Both the position numbers and the translations under genes were made by a program. This document shows, piece by piece, positions 1-9,529 of a stretch of DNA of 64,000 bases (positions within the stretch are counted from its first letter, which is position 1; each line of letters starts with the position of its first letter). The stretch lies in the NCBI GenBank assembly GCA_021234155.1, contig JAJEKV010000002.1, positions 36,557,107 through 36,621,106 on the forward strand, written 5' to 3'. Below the pieces are notes generated by a model. The model worked only from the letters and a program-made list of their open reading frames with translations, was not told the DNA's origin and made no database searches. This stretch comes from Isoetes taiwanensis (Eukaryota; Streptophyta; Lycopodiopsida; Isoetales; Isoetaceae).

Positions 1-196
1 CTTCTAGTTTGTTGAGTAAGGAGCTAGGCAGAAAACGTTCCACAACTAAAGTATCAAAAAGAAACTCCGAGGATCCCTGTATCCAACCACATTCCACATG
101 GTATAACTCATCTCCCTTTACTTTAATCGTTACATATAGAAATTTTTTAATCTTAGACGTCATCATAACTATGGCCTCCGGCAATGGCTTGCCCAT
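1..196 (-). CDS. 5' coding exon of an unrecognised gene, truncated by the window edge
   Basis: On the minus strand an ATG at 196-194 opens a frame with no stop to the window edge (65 codons, beginning MGKPLPEAIVMM). The base before it completes an acceptor CAG (199-197). About 200 bp upstream, a good donor (AAG|GTAATT, GT at 403-402) ends a short ATG-free leader, and a TATA box (486-478) lies about 30 bp before the inferred transcription start near 450. This gives a normal plant 5' end: TATA, short 5'UTR exon (about 450-404), one UTR intron (403-197), then coding sequence. I do not recognise the protein. It has a basic stretch (KIKKFLYVTIKVKG) and a V-E-C-G-W segment but no motif I can name. 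The gene continues to the left of the window. Confidence 0.5.
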   Translation of the reverse strand, partial: MGKPLPEAIVMMTSKIKKFLYVTIKVKGDELYHVECGWIQGSSEFLFDTLVVERFLPSSLLNKLE

Positions 197-477
197 CTGA
201 AATTAGTAGACATTATTAACTCACAGAGCAAAGAAAATTCAAGCAAAATTGAACTTCATAAAGGGATCAAAATAAGTGGTAATAGTGTACATGGAATATT
301 AGTGTAGATCTTGAGGGAGACATAATACATTTATAGAATGGTCGAGAGAAGGGAATGAGAAATATAGAATGCAAGAAGCAAGAAGAAAACTGCAAAGAAT
401 TACCTTAGAAGTAGGAGCAGTGCAAAAATAAGCGCCCAGAGGAGTTCGATTTGTGTTCGACCCTTTCAAGATGCCTT

Positions 478-486
478 CTATTTATA
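478..486 (-). promoter_or_regulatory. TATA box of the left-edge gene
   Basis: Read on the minus strand it is TATAAATAG, a near-perfect plant TATA box. It lies about 30 bp upstream of the inferred start of the 5'UTR exon and about 75 bp upstream of its splice donor. A CACGTG G-box core lies further upstream at 590-595. Confidence 0.5.
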
Positions 487-1085
487 TGCCAATCTTAACA
501 TGCGCACGTTTTTTTAAAGTAGAATAACATGCAAAGATCAAGAATCTAATGAATCTAATATTTATACGGTACATATATTATTTGATATCCACGTGATATA
601 TAAAGCGATTCTAATAATGTGGTATAATAATGGCCTGCACAATGGTACGATGGGAATAAAGACACCTCATAATTAATGATATAATGATGGTGCAGTTATT
701 GGCTCCAGCAATATCCCTGTCCCCCAAGGTGAGCCGGAGATCTTGAGAGTTAAAAATAAAAAATTCATTTCTAACAATGTGGATAGGCTATCAAGCTTTC
801 AGATCAAGAACTTAAGAACTTGATCGCTATCAAGCTCAGATCAAGAGCTTTGAAGTAACTCAGAGAATCACATTTGAGCACAGAAGATACATGCCATTGG
901 GCACAGAAGCTTTTGCCCATTCCTTCTAGGCACAGAGATTTGCTGCCGCTGCCGCCAAATCAGAAGTGCTGCCGCTGTTTGTTTTTGGTCTAAAGATTGG
1001 GGAGGTCCTGAGGGCGGGACTTACATGGGTTGGGGTGTGCAATGCCTTCCTGCTTGGAATAGTATTGCGGAGAGCATATGGACGG
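487..1085. other. Upstream intergenic region
   Basis: AT-rich sequence with a CACGTG core at 590-595. I see no supportable coding frame, RNA gene or repeat structure. It separates the left-edge gene promoter from the 3' end of the LINE to its right. Confidence 0.4.
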
Positions 1086-1099
1086 CAGGGTCTTCTTAT

Positions 1100-1138
1100 A
1101 GAATAGAATAGAATAGAATATGATTTTATCGTCCACGG
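1100..1138 (-). other. LINE-F 3' terminus: conserved core plus pentanucleotide tail
   Basis: Read on the minus strand the element ends with CCGTGGACGATAAAA (1138-1124) followed by a short spacer and (TATTC) repeats (about 1120-1101). The same core, followed by another simple repeat, ends the ORF1-only retroposon at 18.24-18.30 kb. This defines the 3' end of the family. Confidence 0.65.
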
Positions 1139-1346
1139 AGACCAACTGGCCTATGGGACCCAAGTACAAAGAGAGAGAGCAGCAAGCGTATTACTACCAG
1201 GATTAAAAAACCCCCGCCCCGAAGGGTTTTCGGGGGAAAAACCTTAGTAGCAATAAGGATGCTGACATACTGCACAGTTATATACATAATCACAAGTACA
1301 ACTGAGGTTAATGTCGGACGGGGGCATAACGAAGTCCGCGTATCCA

Positions 1347-4300
1347 TTACCTCCCTCCCGGTAATGATCCCAACAAGCCTACAGAGGCCGTGCTCAGTAG
1401 CTCATGCAAGGCCTGATGGGGCACAACTAACTGAGCATACTGAGCCCGGATATGCTCGTACGCCGGACAGGCCTGGAGGGCGTGACTTTCATCCTCAATG
1501 GCGTCCTGTTGACAAAGACCGGCGGACTCTGCCTCCTCGGCGTGACTTTCATCATCCTCAATGGCGTCCCGTTGGCGGACAAAGACGGACGGACTCTCGT
1601 CCTCCGCTGCGGCTCCCGAATCCATCTCCCTCGCCTCAATGCGGAGGTGGTGTGCACTGTCGCGAATGGAAGCAATCACCTGCGCGCTTTTCATGGGTAG
1701 ATGGGTGCGCAGTAGTGGTGTGGGCCCCTCGTGAGCATGGGATTAACCCGCCGTCGATAATTTGCCACCTTGACATGTGATAGGGCCTCAGATCCCAAAG
1801 CTTGGCCATGAAGCAAGCATCCAAGTACTGCTTCAAGGCAGCGCGTTCCTTCGGTGTATGCACTGGTCCACATCTGTGTGCCTGCACATTCCATAGCGAG
1901 AACCACTGGGCTTGCTTGTCTTTCCAGCAGGCTTTGAGTCGCTGCGGGCCCATCGCCACTGCCAAAGCAAGGTTGGGCAGCCGGGCTTCATCCATAGCCA
2001 CCACCTTCTGGAAGTAAATAATGTGACGTTCCAGTGCAGCCCTCTGTAATGGAAGGAAGCCTGTCTCTTGGAGCAAGATCTGATATGGGACCGTGGATTT
2101 CACTCCCAGTGCCCGGGCCAAGAAAGCTTTCTGTACCTGCTCTAGATCGTTCCAAGTGGTGAGGGATATCACTGGCCCCCACACTTCTGCCCCATAGAGG
2201 AGGACCGGTTCAACCAAGGCCCTGAACAAGTGTGCCTGGTGACCCCATGCATCTGACTACGCCTTGTGGATTGTTTTTTGCATTGCATACAAGGCTTTCC
2301 GACCTGCAGTGACCCGTAACCTGATGGATGCATCCCAGTGTGTGGTAGTAGAAAACTCAATGCCCAAATACTTATAAGACTGAGCCACCTCCACTACCTG
2401 CCCCTGGTAAGTGAATGAGGGAAGACGTGGGTGCCGGGATGATGGGACCAGCAGCACCCTTGTCTTGGCCAAGTTAACTCTCATGTCAGTGAATTGGCAG
2501 AAAGTGTCCAAAGCATCCAGGTGGCGTTGCATGTCCTCTGGGGTATATGCGAGCAGGCCAACATCATCAGCATATATGAGTTGCCGGATTATGTGGTGCA
2601 TCAACTGAGCGCCTCCCCCCTGCTCAGCTAGCCATTCTTCTAGCTGGTCAATGTACAAGCCGAAGAGCTGTCGGGGATAGAGGGCAAATCCGGCGCACCC
2701 CAATGCTACTAACAACGGGCTCCCCAAAGGTGAGAGACGACCGGAGCAAGCCTCAGATAGTCTGTATATAGCATTCTCGCAAGTCGACGGGGTCCCTAGT
2801 CTGTCTCAATCTGTCTCACAACTTATCCCGAGGCATTGTGTCAAAAGCCTTTGAAATCCACAAAGCAACAAGTGCATTCTCAAGGCCGATTCCTATCCTC
2901 TATGAGTGTTCGCAGAGTGAAGATATGGTCAATAGTAGAATGCCGGGCGGAAGTTTACTGCTCGTCGGCGGAGCCCGCGACTTCTCCATCCTCTGCCCAA
3001 AGTGTCAATCGCCTCAAGAATCCCTAAGCAACTTGGCAAAGACAGAACCGACCATAATGGTGCGATAGTTGGCTGGCGTGGGGGTCCCCTGCTTTGTATA
3101 TGGGCACAACTCTACCGGTAGTCCAAAGTCGGGGGGAAGCCTTCTTGCAATGCCCCGTTGAAGAGTGTCTTTGTGAGAACCGGCACCATTGGGGCCCGCC
3201 CACTTGAGAAGCTCACGCACGCATACCATCCAAATCTGCTGCCTTCCCCATTAGCGGCGGCTGCGTGGCCCATTATGACATCCCCTTCGGAATGACCGAT
3301 TGCTAGGCCTCTGCGGATGAGGTACCGGTGCACGGCTTCCCATTGGGTCATACAGCTGCTGCAAGTATCTCACCCATTGTTCCGGGGTAATATTTCCTGT
3401 GGGCTGTGCAGGCTTACTCAAGACCTTTCTCCGAAAGGCCCTAGAGTGGCGGTCTAGAAGACCAAACATCTCATTCTTTGGTTCTCCGCAAGGTACACGG
3501 CTTTCTTGGTCTTGAGGAAGGAGCGGTATTGGGGGCGACTACTTGGGGCGAATGGTGGGGTCCAAAGACTTCATGGAGCCATTGTTTCAGCTCCGACATT
3601 TGTCATCGAACCCGGTGATTGCGGGGAAGGTGGTTGCAGCCCCCGTGGATCGTCGAGCGGTCTCTCCCAAAGCATCTGTCCCCTACCCTCGGAAGGAGTT
3701 GATTCACCGGGTCGTCTGGCTGTTGAAGTGTGGGGGGAGTTGCGGCCTCCCGCAGCTCATGCTCAAGCATCCTCGCATAGACCGCCGCATGATCATAGTC
3801 CGGGCGCAACCGTGGTACATGGGGTGTTGGGGCAATGGGTGCTTTCGGTTGGCTTTCGCCAATCTATCTCGCAAAACGAGGGCTGATGGTCGAGTCTACT
3901 TCCTCGTCCCTACCACCGTCCCGACAAATGAAGCGAGTGATCAAGTGTAGGCATTGCTCGCGTCTGCTAGCACGTAATCCACCACACCGGTGCCGCCCCA
4001 CAGTTCTCCTGTCTACAAGTGAAGCGGCCGGAGGGCGGCCACATCACCAGCCATTGCAAATGACCGTGTCAAAGATATTGCCCCGAACAAAGCGGCCGGC
4101 CGTACCGTGTCACCTGGCTGTCATCTGATGCCCTTGGCCAAACCATCTCTGCGGGGTCCATTTGCAACACATCCTCGGCTAGAGGTCGCGAATTTTGGGA
4201 TCTCTCGCTCGCCCCGCGCGCATTGAAAGTCTCCAAGCAACATGACCTTGCCCAATTGTTCATGCTGGCGTATGTCATCATATAGATCGACATAGGGCTC

Positions 4301-4690
4301 CCACCGTCCACATCCGTGCGTGTGGTAAAAGTTGCTCTCAAAGATGTGGGAAGTAGCAAGCCGCCACAAAGAGAGGGCTGCCATCGTTGTTCTGCACTCG
4401 TATCCACAGGTATCTGTTGTGCCTGTCCGCCTTACACAGGGAGACCGATTGGGCCAAGGCTGTCTGGTAATAACACGCAATTCCTCCGTGTCCTCGTTTC
4501 CTGCACTCATTGAAGACGAAGTAGCGGCGGTATCCTGGCAAATCGTAGCTTTGTGACAGCATGTTCCCATGTTTCCATGAGGAAGATAAGGTCCATGTCC
4601 ATGGCGGCGGAATTGAGATCTGCCCCCTTCCGCCATGGAAAGCCACGGCAATTCCGGGATACCACACCAGGCACGATCCCTATTTAGTGG
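1347..4690 (-). pseudogene. LINE-F ORF2 remnant (AP endonuclease and reverse transcriptase)
   Basis: Minus-strand frames carry the LINE ORF2 order. The endonuclease shows LIFLMETWEH-like sequence in one frame and GDFQCARGE near 4235-4215, the equivalent of the GDFN metal-binding motif. The RT has ANYRTIMVG near 3080 and YADD at 2574-2563, in LIYADDVGLLAYTPEDM. After it come YKYLGIEF, YGAEVWG (about 2190) and a C-terminal HALQACPAY cluster near 1480. Numerous frameshifts and stops (for example between the blocks ending at 2257 and starting at 2229) show it is dead. An intact protein would nick target DNA and prime reverse transcription on it. Confidence 0.8.
1481..1600 (-). repeat. Tandem duplication of about 60 bp in the LINE-F ORF2 3' part
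   Basis: The stretch from CGTGACTTTCATC to the GGCGGAC region occurs twice in a row (near 1481 and 1541) with small length differences. On the coding strand it duplicates an acidic peptide, QDAIEDESHA. It is a local expansion in a decayed element, next to the C-terminal cysteine cluster. Confidence 0.6.
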
Positions 4691-4989
4691 CATGCATCGC
4701 CACTTCAGTCCGGTGGTAGTGGTGGTCCTGGGGGAGCGGAAGATGTGGATGCTCAGGCGGGGGCCCCCCTCGGGGGACTCGAGGGGCGGAGTGCCCATCC
4801 CTGTTTGGTCGCACGATTCGGCGCATCCTTCCCCGGACCAGCCCCGCCGCCCCTCCATGTCTGCGCGGGCAGTCCACGACTTTGGCCACTCACGCCCGGG
4901 GTTTCTTCTGTGCTTTGGGGTCAAGTCCCGGTCAACGTCTGAGCCGTCCCCTTCAACTTCCTCCCCGACGGATGGCCACCCGCTCTGCA

Positions 4990-6242
4990 CGCTCTCAAGC
5001 TGTGAAGATGACCACCGGGGCGCGTCGTATTTGATTCCATGACGACTCGCCTTTCCAATGGTCACAGGTGCTGGGAACATCATCCGGTCCAAGATCTGTG
5101 TCTGGAGTCGGGAAGTGAGATGTTCTCCCGACTCCTCCGTCAGGCCTCGCACTACCACATTGCGGCTCCTGCGTCTCTGTTCCTGAAGTTCGGCGGGGGC
5201 CGCACCAGGTGTTGGTTGAGGTGGGTGAGGCATAGGCTGTGGCCGGCGCCGGGGTGGTGGCGGCCCGGCGTGATCTGATGTGTCCGCAGCATGTGTTCCA
5301 GGTTGACGTCCTGTAGGTTGGTGGGTTCGCGGGGTTGGTGTATTCTTTCTTTGTGGTTTTACGTTCTCCTGGTCTGGAGCTCAGCTCTTGCAGGACGTTG
5401 TCATGTCTTGCCATCTCCCGCGTGCAATGGCGGAGTTGCTCATGTGCCTCGGCATGGAGGCCCTTGCCTTGCTGGGCAACGGCCGCCCGAAGCTCCTGTA
5501 GCTCCCGATCTCGTGCTAAATCCTTACTCCGAAGAGCGCTCAGTTCTGCCTGGCTAGCTTCCAAAGCAGCTGGAATCCTGTCTCCACGATGGCGGCCTCC
5601 GCAACCTCGGCGGAGGGGCGGCTGTGCTCCTCGGGCGTGGCCTTAGCCTCCCTCAACCTGGGCACGGATCCGGGCGAGGTTCTGGTGTCTCTGCTCTACC
5701 CGGTTCTGTCTTGCGTCCCGGCTTCCATAGGCGCCAACACGGTGTCTACCGCCCCCTCATATCGCAAGCTCCTGGCGGTATTGCTGTGTCAAAAAATTGT
5801 AGCAAGTGGATGCTATCATCTGCACTTTGTCGTGACGCGCGATCCTCCAATTACGTGATTACGCCGTTTTAAACACCAATCGCTGCGCAACATCCGAGAT
5901 GTTATGTTCTCCACCTCTGTCGGGGAGGCACGCAAAGCGTGCTGTTGGCCTCAACCCTCGCTGAATCGCGGCTCCCAAGGTTCGGCGGCGGATTGCCTAT
6001 GTGGCCGCTGCCGGGTCGGCCGGGCCTTGGCCGGGCCTCCTCTTCATGGAAGACGTCTCTCCCTCTCTTGCCCGAGGCCTCTTCCTTGGTGGCCCCGCTT
6101 CATGGTCTTCCCGAGGGCTCTGCTGCGGGGGTCAACCGGGTGGTTGGTGTGTTTGGGCCTTCCCAGGATGGGTTGGTGTGGTCTGAGGTAGCTCACCAAC
6201 CAAGTGTGGGTCCACACACGGGACTGTGTCTGTGGCCATGAC
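4990..6242 (-). pseudogene. LINE-F ORF1 remnant (RNA-binding, L1 ORF1p-like)
   Basis: The minus strand starts with an ATG near 6240 followed by a Pro- and Arg-rich stretch (KRPRARERE, MKRRPGQGRPGR). A heptad-like helical stretch follows (about 5564-5400; LRSKDLARDRELQELRAA), then a segment with RRSRNVVVRGLTEE, which resembles the first strand of the L1 ORF1p RRM. Further frames hold KLKGT and DLTPKHRR, the order seen in the ORF1 at 17.3-18.1 kb. The frame changes several times, so no intact protein is encoded. In the LINE it would act as a nucleic-acid-binding chaperone of the RNP. The assignment rests on motif order, not on a computed alignment. Confidence 0.55.
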
Positions 6243-6284
6243 TTGGGGTATGACTTGGGCGACGACTCCTGGATATCTGGTGTG

Positions 6285-6652
6285 TACCGGCTGCCACAAA
6301 AACCCCTAGCACACAGCCCGGAAAAGTGCAGATTTGAGCACTGAAGCAAAGACAAGCATGCAGATATCATACACCGTTGGAAAGATCTCTGAACCAGCTT
6401 TCCAACAAGCCCAAGCACATAAGAATCTGACACCGGATGAGAGAGATACAAATGTCAAGTGTCTACCGATTGCCACAGAAACCCTAGCACACAGCCTGGA
6501 AAAGTGCCAATTTGAGCATAGAAACAAAGCCAAGCATGCAGGTACCATACACCGCTGGAAAGATCTCTGAACCAGCTTTCCAACAAGCCCAAGCACATGA
6601 AAATCTGACACCGGATGCAAGAGATATGACCGATCAAAATTCTGCCGCAAGA
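6285..6652. repeat. Dimeric repeat of about 180-bp units, copy A
   Basis: Two monomers start at the TGCCACA blocks at 6292 and 6471 (period 179 bp). Each contains AGCACACAGCC, GCATGCAG and an inverted pair TTGGAAAG / CTTTCCAA around a 13-nt loop (GCTGGAAAG in the second monomer). The minus strand is open in long frames only because the unit is repeated; I see no protein family in it. The same dimer recurs at 6861-7225. Confidence 0.8.
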
Positions 6653-6860
6653 CGAGACCAATCGAATACTTACTAAAACATACGCCAATCCCTATATTGG
6701 TGTCGGACTTTCATCAACAGCACCATCAGGAACTAGGGTATGAATTAGTAAAACATTCTCGTAACCTTCAATAAGAGTACAACACACACCTTTCAACACC
6801 GCGTGGCCAAGGCCAACAACGGCATCAGGCGAGGGCTATACTTCTCAAAGAAGGAAGAAG

Positions 6861-7225
6861 AAGGGCTGCCACAAAAACCCTAGCACACAGCCCGGAAAAC
6901 AGCAGATTTGAGCACTGAAACAAAGACAAACATGCAGGTATCATACTCCGTTCGAAAGTTCTCTGAACCAGCTTTCCAACAAGCCCAAGCATATAAAAAT
7001 CTGACACCGGATGTGAGAGATACAGTCTGTCAAAGTGTCTACCGGTTGCCACAGAAACCCTAGAACACAGCCCGGAAAAGTGCCAATTTGAGCACAGAAA
7101 CAAAGCCAAGCATGCAGGTACCATACACCGTTGGAAAGATTTCTGAACCAGCTTTCCAACAAGCCCAAGCACATGAAAATCTGGCACCGGATGTGAGAGA
7201 TATGACCGATCAAAATTCTGCCGCC
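6861..7225. repeat. Dimeric repeat of about 180-bp units, copy B
   Basis: Second copy of the preceding dimer, with monomers at 6867 and 7047 (period 180 bp) and the same shared right end (CCGATCAAAATTCTGCCGC). The two dimers are separated by about 208 bp of unrelated sequence. Divergence between copies is visible but modest. Confidence 0.8.
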
Positions 7226-8166
7226 TTCAGAGAGTAAGGGGGAGCGGCACTCTATTTTGTCATGGTACGAAGACTGTGAAATTTGTAACCAAAATATTGG
7301 CTTACCTCGTTAGCGCAGGGAACGGCGGCGGCAAAAGTAAAAATAAAGCAGAAAGAAGCAGAAGGTATAGCCGAAGGAAGGAAGGGGAAAACAGGGGCCG
7401 TATCAGATACTTTTGTTCCGCATCATGTAGCATGCCATTGCCTTGAGTTACTCTACAATCTGAGCGCCAGGAGACATTGTAATCACACACAACTAGAATT
7501 AATTTTGCAACTCTATTTGATCAGTGCTGGTAGTGTTAGCAAGGTGTGGTCCTTTAGAATTTCATGGCAAAGATATGGCACTCAGTGTTATCTGCTGTGA
7601 GCAGTAGATTGGGAAAGAAGATCTGCACTATTACTACCACTAGATTGAGAAAGCAAGGCTGAGCTGCTACTACTGTTATTAACAGTAGAGTGAGAAAGCA
7701 TGGGTGAGGCCAAATTTCTGGAGGAACTAGGTTGGGGAAGACCAAAAACCATGGTAGGCCACGAGAATATGCTTCATGGTCAGTGAAAACTCTGATAATT
7801 GATTGGTAAGGCAATCATTGCAGTTCACAGTGATGCTTGAATAGACCTCTGCATCTGTTCACATCTGTTTATGTTATTTAGGCATTCTAATCTTTGGCTT
7901 TATTTCCAGAATTGGCCTGTTGGGGTCTTGCATTCATAGAGCACAGATGAGTTGCGAAGTTAACGAGGCAAGCCAACACAAAATATGCATTTCCGAGAGT
8001 TCTTCGTTATCTGAGAGTTATTTGTTAAGTAGAGATAGTTTGGAGGAGGGTGCACACGGGCATATTCTGCCCCATTCACCAAGCATTCAAAACCTGTAAC
8101 ACTTAAGCAGGTGATGTAAGACTATGGTTTATTTCATATATAGACAAAGTACAACGGTATTTAGAG
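7226..8166. other. Intergenic / 3' flank of the 8.2-kb gene
   Basis: No convincing gene. A degenerate triplicate of about 40-50 bp (AGTAGATTGGGAAAG, CTAGATTGAGAAAG, AGTAGAGTGAGAAAG) lies near 7604-7700. The right end probably holds the 3'UTR of the minus-strand gene that stops at 8167. Confidence 0.4.
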
Positions 8167-8673
8167 CTAGGACTGCATTTTTCCAGAGCCTCCCACTACC
8201 CATTCCTTGATACAGGTTTTACAGTGGCCGAATTCGTCAACTTCATCATTGTTGACAAAACAAAGGCAGCTACTACAGGTGATGACGGTATCATATCCAA
8301 ATATGAATGGTAAGATACCAATATCAGAGAGATCTTCTGTAGCATCACCATCCAAATCAAACGAATCTATTTGCTCAGGTAATTCGAAGTCAAGATGAAA
8401 TGGACTGAAGCCATCCAATATAAACGTAGAGCTATCAGAAGCATCAAGAAATTTGTCCGCCAGACCAAAACTACCAGAAAGATCTGTTAAAATGTCCCCA
8501 ATTTCATGGCTGCCACTCTGCTCCATCTTATGACCTCCGTCATACTCATCGCCAGAATTTATCCAGCCATCCACGACCACCAGGAGATCAATTTTGTGGC
8601 GTTTTGGAGCAGGAAGGTGATCATCCAAGAAGCCAAGAATTATTTCCTGAAACTTCCTCTTCTTCAAACCCAT
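8167..8673 (-). CDS. Uncharacterised acidic 168-aa protein with C-terminal Cys4 cluster
   Basis: The single-exon frame starts with ATG at 8673-8671 in a favourable context (GACGATGGG), and a TATA box lies about 40 bp upstream (8718-8711), so this looks like a real, promoter-bearing gene. The N-terminus is basic (MGLKKRKFQEI, then PAPKRHKID, which could act as a nuclear signal). Residues of about 40-130 are strongly acidic with many Asp/Glu/Ser. Near the end, C-S-S-C and C-K-T-C are separated by 14 residues, a spacing compatible with a zinc ribbon or treble clef. I do not recognise the family. A nuclear regulatory role would fit the layout but is only a guess. No intron signals are needed to keep the frame open. 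Confidence 0.55.
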   Translation of the reverse strand: MGLKKRKFQEIILGFLDDHLPAPKRHKIDLLVVVDGWINSGDEYDGGHKMEQSGSHEIGDILTDLSGSFGLADKFLDASDSSTFILDGFSPFHLDFELPEQIDSFDLDGDATEDLSDIGILPFIFGYDTVITCSSCLCFVNNDEVDEFGHCKTCIKEWVVGGSGKMQS

Positions 8674-8710
8674 CGTCTCCTCAAGCAGAAGCCCATTATC
8701 AACAGCTTGT

Positions 8711-8718
8711 TTATATAG
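8711..8718 (-). promoter_or_regulatory. TATA box of the 168-aa protein gene
   Basis: Read on the minus strand it is CTATATAA, followed by ACAAGC. It lies 38 bp upstream of the ATG at 8673, which predicts a very short 5' leader. An out-of-frame ATG may lie just upstream, near 8695. Confidence 0.5.
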
Positions 8719-9000
8719 CTATGAGAGACGGATCAATTGAATGCAAAATATTTCATGTACGGCACTCACTCAGGCACCCAATCAAGAGAAATTTTCCATC
8801 CAGATTCGTCCTGCACTCTAAATATTCCATGGCTGGATTCTTCGTTTAATTCCTGCTCATCAATTTTTATTGGAGACGTCCCAATCACATCCCAATCATT
8901 GAAGCCGTTAGGGGTCACGGTCTGTCACATCTCCCATCTCCAACATGACGTCACCATGTTGTCACTGTCTTCACATACGTTTGTTTGCTATGGGTTCTTA

Positions 9001-9139
9001 GATTGTTTGCATGCTACGTGTCGCAACCGTAATGCCTCAAACAAAAAATAACTTCAAACAATAATTCTAAGATTGTTTGCATCACACGCGTCACAACCAT
9101 AATGCCTCAAACAAAAATAACTTCAAATAAATACCTTCA
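9001..9139. repeat. 70-bp tandem duplication
   Basis: GATTGTTTGCAT begins at 9001 and again at 9071. Both copies continue through AATGCCTCAAACAAAAA and AACTTCAAA. There are a few substitutions between copies. It is non-coding. Confidence 0.7.
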
Positions 9140-9529
9140 AACAAAAATTGAGACGGAATTATATATGAGTTGATAATGGTTTGTAGCTATGGAATTCCAC
9201 TCCTGATTCTTCCATTAAAGGTCCACAACAAATATGTTAACCTTTAAATTGAAAGAAGGATTTTTTTCTCTAGGTGTATTAACTCAGATTCTGAAAATCT
9301 ATCGAAATTGAGAAGCATGGCTCTTTGTGCACTTTCGAAGTTGAATTCAAGTCTGTGCTATTTTATAAATTTGAACCCAAATTTGTCTAATTGAGAACTA
9401 TGGCTGCTTGCCGATTGCAGGGTCAGATCATTTAATCTTGAATCCTTTCCTTCTCTTATCTGCAAGACCCATTTCTCGCAGATTGATCTAAAAACCCAAT
9501 CCTTAATTCTCAGAATCATAACAATAGGA

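Larger units (their letters stand above)
1086..6250 (-). mobile_element. Decayed APE-type LINE (LINE-F), 5'-3' on the minus strand
   Basis: Reading from right to left, the element has an ORF1 region (about 6240-4990), an AP-endonuclease region (about 4690-4090), a reverse transcriptase (about 3450-2250), a C-terminal region with an H-C-type cluster (about 2230-1350) and a 3' tail ending in (GAATA)n on the plus strand at about 1101-1120. All reading frames are broken by shifts and stops. GC content is visibly higher than in the flanks between about 3 and 6 kb. The clade (L2, RTE or other APE type) cannot be fixed without a tree. A second copy of its RT segment lies at 28.8-29.3 kb, and its 3' tail is shared with the retroposon at 17.3-18.3 kb. 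Boundaries are approximate; no target-site duplication was found. Confidence 0.8.

Noticed and set aside
5904-6241. Plus-strand frames of 95-100 codons
   Set aside because: They lie opposite the start of the minus-strand LINE-F ORF1 in GC-rich sequence and have no recognisable domain.
6044-7213. Minus-strand frames of 77-135 codons in the 180-bp repeats
   Set aside because: The same peptide (VLGLVGKLVQRSF) recurs with the repeat. No start context, domain or conservation suggests coding.
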